A stretch of DNA of 64,000 bases from Apophysomyces variabilis (Eukaryota; Mucoromycota; Mucoromycetes; Mucorales; Mucoraceae), in NCBI GenBank assembly GCA_002749535.1, contig MZZL01000409.1:2496160-2560159 (forward strand). The letters run 5' to 3'. Below are positions 25,748 through 38,492 of the stretch, one piece after another (position 1 is the stretch's first letter; each line of letters opens with the position of its first letter). Both the position numbers and the translations under genes were made by a program. The notes beneath the pieces are model-generated. The model searched no databases. It was not told where the DNA came from and worked only from the letters and a program-made list of their open reading frames with translations.

Positions 25748-26290
25748 TGGGAAATGTTAGAAATCAAACTGTATATCCATAATCACAATTCTCCTTTTTA
25801 TCTTTGATCAGACATGATCCTCCTTTGTCCATAGCTTAGATGCATGAAGCTTGAACCTGCTTAAGTCTCCTGTGTGGAACATGCTGTAGCTAGGAGTTAC
25901 AGGATTCCTGATGTGTGCATTATATGTATCCAACAGAAAAACACGTCTTTGTGTAAATCGCAAGCGGCAATTCTGGAAACTTGCTGCTTATTTCGGTATG
26001 CTATCACAGCAAAGTAGCTATATCTCCATCATGTAAATCAGATTCTCTATAACGCATCAAATGCTTAATGATGCATACGACTGTTGCAAGCACGATGCGA
26101 CTCTCTACATTAGATGACAATGCATATCAGATTATTACAAGTTTACACATGTTGATATAGCATCTGCTTTTGCAAACGTTCAGCAAGTCAAAAGCGACAA
26201 AACCTGTTATGCAATGGTGAAAAATGTCTTTTCTTTTTATCTGCAAAAAAAATTAGACGCAATAAACAAAATCATACAATAAGCATCGTA
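25748..26290. other. Intergenic region upstream of the acid phosphatase gene
   Basis: About 540 bp of AT-rich sequence between two minus-strand genes. It should hold the acid phosphatase promoter and the 3' end of the APSES gene. No frame looks coding. Confidence 0.5.
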
Positions 26291-29200
26291 TTAACGTAAG
26301 TCATCATCTCGGTCGCTACCACCAATGTCGATTTCTTCATCTTCGTCGTCTTCCTGCACAGTTGGTAAAGATTTATTGTTGATAGGAGTTGTTGTTGCTG
26401 ATGGTTTGTGCTCTACTACACGATTCGCTTCTTCAGCATTTTTTACTTTTTTCGTCTTTTTCTTGGTTGGAATGACAAGATTAATCCGTGGAGTGCTCAT
26501 CGCGCCATTCCAGGTCGCGCTCTTTCTAATCATCGAAGGAGCTATTTTGCCACCAGACCATTTTCCCCCATTTGGTCGTCGGCGACCGTTGCGATATTGG
26601 GCTTCCTCTTCCGTCACCCTACGTTGACGTTGTTTCCGTATCGGTTGGGCATTAAGATACTCGTGCTTTCGCGCTTGTTGCACTAAAGGCTGCTTTGCAC
26701 GACTCAACATTTCCTCAAGTTCAGCCGAGCTGGCGTTTTCCATCGCATCAATAGCTGCGTCCCTCATCTTCTTTACTTGTCGTCGTACTTCTTCTACCTC
26801 AGTATCAGAATCTGTATCCTCCGCAGATTCGTTGCCATTGACATTCTCTTGACTATCTTCGATTTTTCCGGTGGACCATTGTTCTTTTTTTGCTGTTGGT
26901 TTTGGCGAGACAACCACAGGGCTCCCCACTACGGCTCGGCGTCGTCTACTAATTGTATCGTTGCTATCATCAAAATATCCGAGCAAAGGTGCCTTGAGTC
27001 GGTCATCTCCAATTTTGAGCGCCTTGTGCGGGTTTGTCAAAAGAAGTTGGTGAAGCTGAGCTGCTGCTGCGTTCGTAGGTAGCGATGGAGAACTGGAGCT
27101 CATTAATCTGGTATTATCGCATGAATTGCGCAGAGCTTCTAATACAAGCGCAGTAATACGTGTATCTCTTGGTTTCCTTGCTGATGTCACTTCGATTGGT
27201 AATGGCTTTGGAAAGTATTCCTCGATATTGTTGCTCAAAAATGGACCTAGGCGGTGCTGAATGGAACAAGTTACAGCTAATTCTTGCGCACGCCGTAATG
27301 GAATCCAGGTACCACATAATGGACTTGATTTGTTTGCCATTCGCACCCGCTCCATTTCAAAACTGAGAATCATACTCCGCTCACGTTCCGTCTCAATACC
27401 GCCAGCTGTCAAAAGAGCTGTGCCGTTGATAAATCCCGAATCCAACCGTCTCATAATCTTACGTTCAGCGGAATCTTCTGTCTTTGGCAATACCGCGACG
27501 CACACCGCGACATTATCAAGGACGCTGATATACATTAACGGATCTGTGGCAACAGTCGTATGGATCATCAACGGTTGCCTACCTTGATCTGACTGAAAAC
27601 GAGAGGCGGCTGGCGGATTCGTTGGGGAACTAGAGGGTGCAGAAGGTGCAGAGGTCGGTACACTGATGTCTTTCCTTAGTAGAGCATCTAAAAGTGGAAA
27701 TCGAGATAACGCTGATTTCAGATCTGCTGCAAGAGAAGATGGCCATGAAGACGGTACCGGGGCTGAATTCGGTTTCGCTGCCGATTGCAAGTACGCTGCT
27801 AGCGATTTAGCAAGATCAAACGTAGGGGAGAGATGCGCCAGAGTAGGAGTGCTGGACGTTATTTGGTGTAATGCTGACAAATCTAGGTTCTGAATATTCA
27901 TGGATTTTAGAAGGTCTGCTGTTGAGGAAGGTACGTTCGAGACAGGTTCCGGTACGGGTCTTGTTGTCAATAACGCGCTATTCATCGTCAACACCGGCGT
28001 CACCAGAGAATCTATGTTTGTCACTATGTTTGTGACAGGTTTGGCATCTAATTTTTTCTCATCGTCCTCGAAATTCACATACACATCTGTATTGGCAACA
28101 GTTTGCACCTGTTCGAACGATTCGTAAGATTTTGTTGGATTGTCTTCAGTGGGTTTTGTCGGCTCTTGTGTCCTAGTTGCACCTGATTGTGAGTCAGACG
28201 CTGTGAAATAGTCCTATCAGGTTCAAAACGTGCGCAAAACGAAGTGAAATGGCCTACCAGTGTCAATATCCAGTTGCTTAGAATTCTCTGTCAAAGGATC
28301 ATCGCTCAGTAGCTTGCAAAGTCCTGGCGAACTTTCGATCTCAAACTCTTCAACCAGTTCACGCGCTCGGCTCAAAGGAACCCTAATGTTTGAAGTAAGA
28401 TTTAATATATCCATGTCAGATGTTTTTCGCTTACCATGTGCCACGACATTCCAATGGGCCCTTAGTTATGGACACAGCGACACGACGCCCCGTTATTTCA
28501 GCGGCCGCATCAAAAGAGCCTTTACCTAGCACGGGTCTTGCAGCCTTTCGCAATTGCGTTGCATTAACATATCCTTCGGTGAGATAAAAATACTGACTGT
28601 TTCTTCGATCTTTACTATCAGCATGGCGGGTACGGAGTGCGACATGCTCGGAAGCACCGTCAATAGATTTAATAAATCGTAGCACCCTTGTGTCTGGAAT
28701 ATCATGTGGAGAAAATAACTCATAACATTGAATGTTTCCAAATGTCTTCTTTGTGATTGTGAAAGAATGTCCACCACTGAAGTATTTTCTCTCATTTAGC
28801 TCAGTTTCTGTTAGTGAATTCTCTTCGCTCGTATTTTCGCTTGACGGTTTGTCATCAGGTGGCTCCGACTTTATCGGATCTGAACTCTTTTCTAAATCGG
28901 GAGGTAATGATGGGATCTTATCTTCGTTTGGTAAAGGTAGTAATAGTTGTGTTATTTGCCTGTCTGTGTCAAGAGATATCGCAGAGGGGTGTTCGGAGGG
29001 CCACGATTTCCTTCTCGGAAAATTGGGCTTGAAATCCTCTTTATCTTCAGGACTAGTTTTCAAAGAGGCGGTATCAATTGTTTCTGTTCCTTTAGCAGCA
29101 TTTGCCAAAAGTACTTTTTGTAAGAGAGAAGGATCTTTCGAGCCTGCAATATTTGAGGAAAAACTTTTCCTTGAGGTACGTGCGGAAGAACCGGAAGATG

Positions 29201-30502
29201 AATTGCTGTTGCCGTTATTAAAATAGGTGTCAAGTTCGGATACGGAAATAGATTCCGGAGCAGCAATGTTAAAAGGAATATGATGTGTGGTGGATCCATC
29301 CGAAAGAAACATGGAATCCAGATCATTTTGTTCGAAAGTATAGGGTGTCCAGATTTCCTGATCCAAAGACTGATTGCCATTAGATGGAACAGGTGCCATT
29401 ATCGGAGCTGATGTACCAGGTTGTTGCTCGGGTTTATCCGTTTGTAGTGGTTGAATACTGGGTCGTCTGGCTATAGAAGGTCGCTGATGTTCGACTTCAA
29501 CGTCTATCATATTTTCGTCTCCCTTTAACATTTCTTCATAATAGTCGGAATACTCCGCCTCGCTTTCTTCTTCCGAAGCACCTGTTAGGATTGGAGGTGA
29601 AACTGGCGGCACATAACTGGACAAATCCCGTTGATCCCCTGATATTGCAGAAGGTGGAGATAGTGAGGATGAAGAAGCAGATGATGACGATGTTGCAGTG
29701 ACAGGTGACAGGGGCAGTGATGGCGCGGGTTGGTGGCGCAGACGCTTTGCGATATGGTGATATTCGTCTTCTGATTCGCCTTCGGGTTCTTTGGTGTCAG
29801 TATGGGGTGCCCGATATCGTCTCTTTCTGTGAGTCGCAGACGGAGTTGGTTTGGGACGTCTAACACCAAAGATTTCTTCTTCATCCTCTTCTTCAGAGGA
29901 TAATGTAGATGTTTCTGACATGATATCGTCAAAGTTTTGACTAGAAGTTTGCGCCTGCGCATTAGATATGGAAGCTGAAGGAGACGTTGAGCTAGGTTTA
30001 TGAGTATTTCTTTCTGGTGTGGATGACACTTCGGGTGAGACACGTTCGGTTGCTAGTGAATAATTGATTTTTCGAGAATGGTGCTGATCAACATGCTTTG
30101 CCAGTAAAGGAGCGCGAGGTGGATTGTGTTCTGCCGCTCGTTTGAAGTGCTGTGATATTCGAGAAGAGACTGTGGCAAAAGGTGTCGCACCTCTGTAAAT
30201 ACAAACAATATAATGTTGGAAGAATTAGTCACGACAGTCCCCGTTCACAGAGAAAAAAAAAAGAAGTACTTCACATACCCAAGTGTTGCATACTTGTATT
30301 TGATAATTACATTAGCCAGTTCTTTAGGTGAACTTGGTTTGTTTCCCATCTTTAACAAAGCCTTTAAGATTGCCGTAAAGACTTTGTCTTTTGCATCGTC
30401 GGGATGAATGGGTACAGGTAAGCCTGGTTTTTGCTGTTGTTGTGATACTCTTGCAGCTGATGTAGATTCATTTCTTTCTGATGCTTGTAATTTTGGCGAC
30501 AT
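26291..30502 (-). CDS. Large nuclear protein with winged-helix-like start and two APSES/KilA-N-like domains
   Basis: Four exons: 30502-30279, 30192-28435, 28382-28258 and 28200-26291, giving 1338 residues. Residues 35-110 (DKVFTAILKALLKMGNKPSS, then LGGATPFATVSSRISQHFK) look like the winged helix of Gds1-type fungal regulators. An acidic Ser-rich region of about 300 residues follows. The first APSES/KilA-N-like domain spans roughly 560-690: YFYLTEGYVNATQLRKAA, then GTWVPLSRARELVEEFEI. A second lies at about 900-1010: RRLDSGFINGTALLTAGG, then CGTWIPLRRAQELAVTC. The C-terminus is basic then acidic, with KKKTKKVK as a likely nuclear signal. Both splices in the first domain's end restore GTWVPL. 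DNA binding and transcriptional control are inferred. Confidence 0.8.
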
Positions 30503-31608
30503 CTTTTTTTAGGGTATAGAAGAAAGAAAAAAGGGAAGAAATGAGTTGCTGTCTTTTTTTTTTCCGGGGTGCTTTAAAATTATGTGTGCTGTATGTTTCC
30601 TTTTCTGTCCAAATGTACAAAAAAAGAGCTCGTTCAAAATTCACGGTACGATTTCTGAGACAGTTCAAACGATTCCATCTAATACTGCCAGAAGAAGAGA
30701 TATGATCCAGTTAGGTTTGGATCAATCACAACTGCATGGTTTTTCTTCCTAACGCTAACAGCAAAACTGATTGGTATATATCAAGACAATGAGTTATGAT
30801 TGTTTGGAACTTATCCAACCATTCGGCTTATTGAGTGTTTCGAACTGATACTACTAACTACGCCACTTACGTACACGCCGCAGTAAAAGGCATTTTAGCT
30901 TTTCGTTGTGCCCCAGTCCAGCAGCAGCCAATCTTATTCACGCCTTAACTGAGCACTTTCGCAAAGTTTTAACCTTGACAGCCTTTCCTAGTTCATAATC
31001 GCACCCATTGTATATCTTAGCGCATCAATCCCCTAGTATCATATCTGCAATTAAGATTAAAGAACAAAATATGCAGACTATAGAATCTCCTCCAAAGGCT
31101 CACAGAAACTTTTGATATGTATGTATCCAAGCTGATGACCCTCAAAGCAATGTTAAGCACTGGCCAGGTTGCTGTTCCGGTTGAACCTGTCTTTGGCGCG
31201 TAATTCCGTTGCGACCCTGCAGATCTTTAAACGATAACTCCTGAATATGGCATGGACACAGTTCCGAAGAATCGGAGAGAATGTCACAAATATTCCAATA
31301 TCCATACAGCCATGCGCAACAGGATTCGGTTTTCTCGCAAATTTCGAATAGTTTTGATTTAGCTAGCGCATCCACTCTGTGTTTGTTTTTGTGCGTATAC
31401 GTGTATGTGCATTTGTGCGTGCGTGGGTACGTGCGTATGCTAAAATGATCTTCGACTTTTTGTGCTTGTTGCATAAACGATCCGCACAACTTCTTTTGTC
31501 TCGCCTATTTTTTATAGATCCTTCTAGGTGTGTAGACCTCATCGACAATGTTTCAGCTTGTTCCAGAGTTGTGAATTATTTATTCGAGACGAACAAGATA
31601 TTAGATGC
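30503..31608. other. Intergenic region of 1.1 kb
   Basis: No gene is supported. It is the promoter of the APSES-like gene and the 3' flank of eL42, both on the minus strand. A degenerate GT-rich tract lies at about 31380-31440. A poly-T/A-rich stretch precedes the APSES start. Confidence 0.5.
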
Positions 31609-32105
31609 TTAGAAGACAAGAGCAGCACCCTTGGTCTTCTTGTCACCACCAAGTTCGAAGTGCTTGCAACGCTTAAGAGGCAATTGCATCTTATACTTGC
31701 AGACAGTGCATTCCAAACGAAGCACAATCTTCTTGGTGGTCTTAGCCTATTTAAACCGGAAAGAAAAAAAAAGTCGCGTCAAATGAAGGATGACAAGTAA
31801 TGTCTTCACGTACCTTCTTGTGGAAAACGGGCTTGGTCTGACCACCATAACCGGACTGCTTACGGTCGTAACGTCTCTTACCCTGAGCAAAGAGCGAGGC
31901 CTTACCAGCCTTGTACTGGGTCACTTTGTGGGGAGTGTGCTTTCTGCACTTGGTGCCCTTGCAGAAGGTGTTTCTGGTCTTGGGGATGTTGACCTATCCA
32001 AATTCGTCAAGCATCAATACATTAATCTATTTCACTGCTCTTCCTATTCGCTTTCACTCGCTTGCTGCTGTGGTAAATGAGATGGATGGATGAAGCACTT
32101 ACCAT
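31609..32105 (-). CDS. RPL44: 60S ribosomal protein L44 (eL42)
   Basis: Three exons: 32105-32103 (the ATG alone), 31993-31814 and 31746-31609, giving 106 residues, the exact family length. It begins [20 protein letters not shown] and contains [19 protein letters not shown] and the second zinc pair CTVCKYKM, ending KGAALVF. The position of the first intron immediately after the start codon is a common feature of this gene in fungi. eL42 binds zinc and lies near the E site of the large subunit. The residue at the cycloheximide-determining position (in GGQTKPVF) is Pro, the usual sensitive form by established knowledge of yeasts. Confidence 0.95.
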
Positions 32106-32448
32106 GGTTTAAAGTAGACCAAAAGAGAAGGCTTCATAGACAGCACTTCCATCTGCAACTTGTAGGAGGGCCCGGGCCTGACTCGGATAATAACCCGGAC
32201 ATTTCACGTGATTTCCGGACAATGTGAATTGCAGGTTCGGTTTGTCCAATGTCACCCTTTTTTTTATGGATTGACTGGTGGTACAAGCTGGGAAATGCAA
32301 GAAAACCAAATGCGGGATCCAGACATGCTTCGCCCTCTCTCGTAGTGGTTGTCACTTGTATTCGTTTACATTCATGTATTGTTTAAAACCATCTATACAA
32401 TTACCTCCCGACGACCGGGGAAACAGTAGTAGCAATAGGAACAGAAGC
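32106..32448. other. Divergent intergenic region between eL42 and the acidic protein gene
   Basis: Short shared promoter region of about 340 bp. The plus-strand frame that will encode the acidic protein stays open upstream to 32278 but with Cys- and Lys-rich, non-conserved-looking sequence, so the later Met is preferred. Confidence 0.45.
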
Positions 32449-33550
32449 ATGTTTTGCTTTAGTTGTCTGCCATTTCAGGAAACACAAACGATTCGATTGA
32501 CTGATGACGACATGAATGATGAACTAAGTGATGATGATACCGCGCCGAGTCATACAGACCTTGGACACTATTTTCCATCAGATTGCGTTGCAACTAATTC
32601 ATCAATAAAAGATCAGCAGGTAAGTCAAAAAGATTTAAATACGAAGAAAATGAATAAGAGGAAGACACCTTTAAATTTGATCTACGACCAGGTGAATGAC
32701 GGAACAATCAACTCAATAGGGACAGACTCGGTTCGGCAAGAACTGACAATAATCACTCGTTCGTCTGCAACTGAGAGCGAGTCTTCTTACGTAGAATCAG
32801 TTTATTCAGAACAAACAGATCGTCGGATTATCGAAAATCATCTCCCTTCTACGTCTCTTAGTCAGATACCTCTTGATCACAGAATTGTTGCACCTAAGGT
32901 ACAAATACAATTGCCTGGATCTTATTCCGTAGACCAGTCTCAGCCGACAACAAGGGTCTGTCCAACAAATGAGATCGAAAGGCGGAGCTCCATTGCCGAA
33001 GTAGCACATTCATTGTTAGGAAATCGATATGACGATTTTACCGAAAAACTTGCCTATATCAAAAAAACTATTGTTATGAATCCAGATGAAGAGGAAGAAA
33101 TCTCGGATATTGAGGATTGCTTGGTAAAGAGAAATCCGACACAAAGGTACAACACAACATCATAGACTCAGGATAGTTTACTAGCTGATTAGGACTGCTA
33201 TGGAAGCTTCATCAAGTAACCTAAACCCACCCACGGACCGAGAGCATAAACGATCTGATTCCCTGATGAGCATGACATCTTCATTACTTTCTATGTTGGC
33301 TGGCCCAACACATCAAGAACAATCCTCGCATAATACTTGCCCACCTCTACCGGAAGAAGAGCGATTAGCAGAAGAAGATGAAGAGGAATTCGAAGATCTG
33401 TTTGGTCTTACTTCATTGAGACAGATGGGTAATAGCTTTCTTACTTTCACGGATGATGTGGTGGGAAGCAGTGTGCGTATATTCAAGGAGATTCGAGACA
33501 CTGTGAAAGACGCTAATGACGAACCCGCTGAATGGACCGTAAATCTTTAG
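32449..33550 (+). CDS. Acidic, largely disordered protein of unknown function
   Basis: Two exons, 32449-33146 and 33193-33550, giving 351 residues. The N-terminus MFCFSCLPFQ has paired Cys residues that could be palmitoylated. Most of the sequence is polar and low in hydrophobics, with acidic clusters (DDDMNDELSDDD, NPDEEEEISDIED, EEERLAEEDEEEFEDL). Near the C-terminus an ordered-looking segment LTSLRQMGNSFLTFTDDVVG is followed by an amphipathic helix SSVRIFKEIRDTVKDAND. I do not recognise the family. A 72-nt stretch at 32620-32691 has intron-like ends (GTAAGT...CCAG) but is a multiple of three and open, so it may be alternatively retained. A longer start at 32278 is possible. Confidence 0.55.
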
Positions 33551-33686
33551 AGAAATTTGGATACAACATAATGTGCCCTAGTTTGTTCTTTCTATCATAT
33601 ACCTAAATTAAAATGATTCATGATAATAATTATAATAGAGGTGTTTTGTTCGTCGAATCTTTTTGTGGAATATGAGGGACATATTG

Positions 33687-35857
33687 CTAGGAACTGCATG
33701 AACATTTCATGTCCAATGCCCACTAAAATATGATCTTAAGGGACGAATTCGTCAATATGTATCCTTACTTCAGGTATCGGGCTCTTAATCCATCGCTCCA
33801 CGCGTTCGTCATCGTATTTTTCTTTAAAGGGATCCATGCATGCTTCCAAGCAAGCATTGAGAATATCCATTGCTGTTTCGTCATCATTCTTATCGAAAGC
33901 GTCAATGACTTCCTGTACGATCCAGTTATGTAAAACAAATCGTGGATTGACAGAATTCATTCGCTTCTTTCGAGCCAAATTATCAATTAGACCATCATCG
34001 ATAAGACGATGACGGTACATAGCAAGCCATGGCCTTAATGCTTGCTTGCATTCTTGGACCATGGTTCCATCTCGAAGACGAATATCGAGAAGTTCATCTA
34101 ACGCCTGCTTTTCGTCCTCTTCCGCCGCATTACCAATCCAATAATTAGCAAGCGACCGGAAGAACTTATTATGGTTAACCTTGTATTCCGTCATCCAATC
34201 AAGTAAGGGAATAATGAGATCTCGCATATCCTCGTCCTTCTTGTCCTTAACGAGTCCCAACTTCTTTTGCATTTTTTCTGTCAAATGCTCCATAAAACAA
34301 TCGGAGAACCTTTCACTCAGAATCTCCGTGACAAACGCTTTGCCGGCCGCTTTGTACATATCACGCACGTCTTTACTCGTTACCTCGTCGTCCTTTGGAC
34401 TAGAGAACACCACACTATCCACTTTATCTCTTGCACCGATGAGTTCAAATAGTGGTTCACCAAACTTATAAAGATTGTATACGCAAACAGTGGGTTGACG
34501 CTTGAAAGAATACTCTGTGAAGAAAAACGTGAGCTTCTGAAGGCGTTCGTTTTCCTGTGTGTTTTTAGCCTTATGGCCCAACTCACGTCCAGCATAGTCT
34601 GAATGGTTAGAGATATGATCTGGCTCATAAAAGTCCAGGAACTGATAGGGGCCATAGTCGAGAGTGAGTCCTAATATAGACATATTGTCTTTTATATATA
34701 TTGTCAGTATGATCTAACGTTAACATGCTAAAAACTTACCTGTATTCATCACACCATGACAAAACCCTGAAGAATCAAGGATATTAGGTAAGCAATCTGG
34801 TTGAAGTAAGAACAAGAAAGTAAACTCACCGAGAGCCTGCCATTCAGCTACCATCCTGGCTGTTCTTTTAGCAACATGCCAATAAAATCGAGCAAACCGA
34901 TTTCCGGCCTTTAAATCGTCTTCATCGCGCACTACTTCCTTGATGGCATAATCCGTCAATCTCCGTATGTTCTCCATATCACCTCGAAAATAAAATATCT
35001 GGAAACTGCCAAATCGTAACCAGGAATTGGCCATACGGGCTACTACAGCGCCCCGCTCCGGTTGGTTCACACCTACGATCTATCGTAAGGGGAACATAAA
35101 AGGCACAACAACAATGGTTTTCTGTGTCACACCTGAGGGAGCATCGTCTCGAAAAACTTGTCTGGACGTCCCAATGAGAGACAACGCTCGTGTCGTCGGT
35201 ATACCTAACGCATACATATACTCGGAGGCTAAAAATTCGCGAATGGACGACCTTAGTACGGCATATCCATCACCAAATCGTGAGAAAGCTGTGCGCCCAG
35301 CACCTTTCAGCTGGATCTCCCATCTTTCCCCACGGGAATTTTGCGTTTCAAATAGTGAGATGACTCGACCATCACCTATAACAATAAGACAAAAGCAAAG
35401 ATCAAATTAGAGGCACATAGTTGGTTTACACCCTCCCTCCCCAACCTAATTGTTCAGCATACGCGCTACGGTAATTACCAGTTAGTCGTCAAAGGGATAC
35501 CCTTGAACAAATATCTAACTACCCGAATTGATGGCCGCCATAGCAGTGTGCCCATGGTCGAGTGTCAGGCAGGCAGATATTTCCTGAAAATACCTGCAGA
35601 AACTCGTTTGGATCGTCTTCGATCACGGCCGGATCGAGCTCAATGTCTTTCAAGGCCTGACGTGATATGGCCAGCAACTTTGGCTCGGGAACTTTCTCTG
35701 GATGGACATAAGCGAACACAGAGTTGTACACAGGCCTGGATACTCTCAATAGCCTATCAAGATGACCGGAATCTGTGTGTGAGTTTATGCTAGAATCCCC
35801 AGGCAGTGACCGAGTAAACACAGCCGGTCGTAGCGGAAGTGAAGCCAATGAACGCAT
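33687..35857 (-). CDS. SELENOO: Selenoprotein O homologue (SelO), Cys form, protein AMPylase
   Basis: Eight exons: 35857-35523, 35465-35446, 35375-35133, 35072-34830, 34766-34740, 34688-34587, 34514-33769 and 33722-33687, giving 583 residues. Conserved blocks are [69 protein letters not shown] and NHSD. The 20-nt second exon and the 27-nt fifth exon are both needed to keep these blocks. The short last exon adds [13 protein letters not shown], placing Cys where animal SelO has selenocysteine. A 72-nt in-frame intron at 34515-34586 is removed because it breaks the GQYSFKRQP block. SelO is a mitochondrial pseudokinase-fold enzyme that transfers AMP to proteins and responds to oxidative stress. 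The N-terminus fits a mitochondrial presequence; a start at 35920 is also possible. Confidence 0.92.
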
Positions 35858-36121
35858 TCTGCCAACTTGTACACTTATGTCAAAGCAAGAGAGTACGTGC
35901 TGAAGAAGTAAGAAACTCAACTCTGATCAGTATGGACCCGAGTCACTTCGCTGCAGTTGAAAATAGCAACAGTCAATATCCTCATAGGTTGCTTTAGTGA
36001 GAAAAGACCACATGAAGTCCGTTGCACGTTTGCTTTTCAAGCATACAAAAAGAACTTCGGTTTTGGCCTTAAACGTATTATCGTAACAATGCCAACAATG
36101 CAAAAAGTGTTTATTGCAGGT

Positions 36122-38492
36122 TTATGTACTTTCGGCTCGTTTCTTGAGGAAGTTGCCGAATGGTGTTTGTTCAAAAGCTGTATTTCTCAAGAAGGACAAA
36201 GCCTCGTCTAACTTGTTCGGACCATACTCAATGGCCGCGCGTTTCTGTTCTATGTAATTCTTGTGTGTTTCGAGCTAATACAAACGAAATATAAGTGGTG
36301 AACAAAAAGAGAGTGACGGTAAAGTAATTTATTAATTACCTTTTCGATCAGAGTCCGTAGCGATTTGACAAAGCGAGTACCTTTCATCCTCCGTTGATAA
36401 CCCTTTAGCTGTGTCACAAATGATAAGCGTTACAACTAATGAGCCATACTATTAACGCATTTACCTTATCTATTGCAGGAATAGCCAATTCTGGGAAAGC
36501 AATGGATAAACCGAGACAGGCATAAAACTCGATCATGCTATCATACATTATTTGATATACCGAATCCTAAAGAAACGGAATTAGCCAATGTATCCATATT
36601 ATAGGAGCAAACCCACCTGATAAACTTTGGTATCTGTGTATGCCTTGGGTGTCTTAAGATGTAAATCCCAGTTAAACGGTGCAAATTCGGACTGTGCGCC
36701 ATGGCCGTTAAACATATTGCTATCGAAGATATCGAAAAGATGCGGTGCTAATGGAATATAACAACCAGTAGCATCCATCAGTCCAATAAGTGTTTTAATG
36801 ATATGCACGCGCAATGGAAGGAAAGATGGGACAGGGTTAAGTCTACAAGCAGTTTTAGTCTCTTCGCATTGAATAATGATGCACTAACCGTACCTTAATG
36901 TATTAAGTGAAAGATCGACAAGCGGATGGATGATGTCTTGCATTGGAGATGCAGTTCCTGAAGAGGGATCACAGGTCGCTGCGACTACATTTGCCCAAAA
37001 ATCCAAGCAACTGACGAATTGCCAAGTGTAAATGGTTTTAAAAGCTTCTACTGTCTGCGCTTTTTTGGCCTTCTTCAGATGATCTGCGAGCTGTCGAATA
37101 TATATGTCGGCATGCTGATAGCTCAATTTGGGTTCAATGGCGTATAGGTCCGAAGCTTCTTCGTATAACTGTTGAATCACGGGCAAGCTAACTTCGTTGA
37201 TTTTCGTTGCACGTCTTGCTGTAACGAGATAACTGCCTTTGAGGGCATGACCCAAGTAGGATCGTTTTTCTACGTCGATAGCAGTGGTGGCAAGCAGACG
37301 TATCGCTCTGTAACAGTGCGCACGGACTTCGCATGACAATGCCACATCAGACCATTTATCTAAAAGGACCTATTTTAAATTAGCAATTGGAATGCTTGTT
37401 GCATGCTCCTATTATTTTTACCCTTAGATATTCACGCGCAGCTTTAGGGAAACAACCAAAGTATGGAATGCTAGGCTCCAATTCGGTCAGCACGTACTCC
37501 ACCATTTCGTCTTGTTCCAGATCACGCAAAAGTCGAATACAGTTATTGAGAAAGAGACGCACAACTTTTTCAAGCTTTGGCCAATTCTTCGTTTTGGACA
37601 GATGTCTCACCTTCTTGGTGAGATAGATGTGTTGGCTCAAGATCAGATAAGCGATCTTCAACGTTTTGCGGATAAGCTTGGTATAAACTAATGGACATCA
37701 ACGATAAATCCGTCACTCCGACACTAGATCTTACCTTTGCTGTTTTGAACACGGTAAGTAAAATGACAGTCATCGTCGGATCTTGCAACACTTCTAAATG
37801 CCAACAAAAGATGCTTAAGCGCACTAGGCGATTTCTGGTCCGCTTCTTTGCACCATTGGGCTAGTAATTCGCTCGACACAACCTGCGCATTATCGTCTTC
37901 TTCATCTTCTTCATCTTCGTCATCCATACTTTCAACATCTTCCATGTCTTCTCCTTCCATGCTACCATTTTCATCGCTGTCATTCTCCATTGTGTCTTCC
38001 TCTTCTTCCGGTTTCTTCAATTCAAATTCATCAGACTCAACAGCCTTAAATTCGTCCAGCACATTGAGATCTTCTTCCTATAGAAAGTCTTAAGCAGGTT
38101 TACTGGTTTTTTTGGGCTGTATACCTCGTCATCACTTAAATCTAAAGATTCGTCACTGTCGATCACGTAACCACAAAAATACTCCTCCACATTGGACTGG
38201 TCTTCTGGGGCTCTGAACTTATGGTAAGTATCCCGTACATCCTTTCCATCAGTACTAACGTATTATCTTCCTCTTCGATAGCTTCGTCTTTACGAGATTC
38301 TGGAGATCGCTGTTAGATCGCGTTTTAACGATAATATAACCTTCTACCTTTCTCCGCTGGACCATTTCCTGTTCGACGTTGCTTACGACGAGCAACCATC
38401 TTCTTAAACTGTGCATTCTTTTTTCTGCGCTCAACGGTCTGCTTGAGCCTGTTCTTCTGAAATTTAATGGTCGATTTCTTTGGTTTCGCCAT
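36122..38492 (-). CDS. NOC2: Nucleolar complex protein 2 (Noc2)
   Basis: Ten exons: 38492-38348, 38299-38260, 38212-38125, 38077-37735, 37687-37422, 37369-36894, 36842-36617, 36566-36465, 36408-36340 and 36274-36122; 635 residues. The basic start MAKPKKSTIKFQKNRLKQTV is typical of Noc2, then a strongly acidic region (repeated DEED). The helical-repeat body has YTKLIRKTLKIAYLILSQH, LRLLRDLEQDE-like helices, FVSCLDFWANVVAA and LRVHIIKTLIGLMDATGCYIP. FAPFNWDLHLKTPKAY, SIAFPELAIPAI and FGNFLKKRAES mark the conserved C-terminus. Every exon joins in phase. Noc2 with Noc1 and Noc3 escorts pre-60S particles from nucleolus to nucleoplasm. Confidence 0.92.

Noticed and set aside
28732..29226. 164-codon plus-strand frame opposite the APSES gene
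   Set aside because: Antisense shadow of a Ser-rich coding exon.
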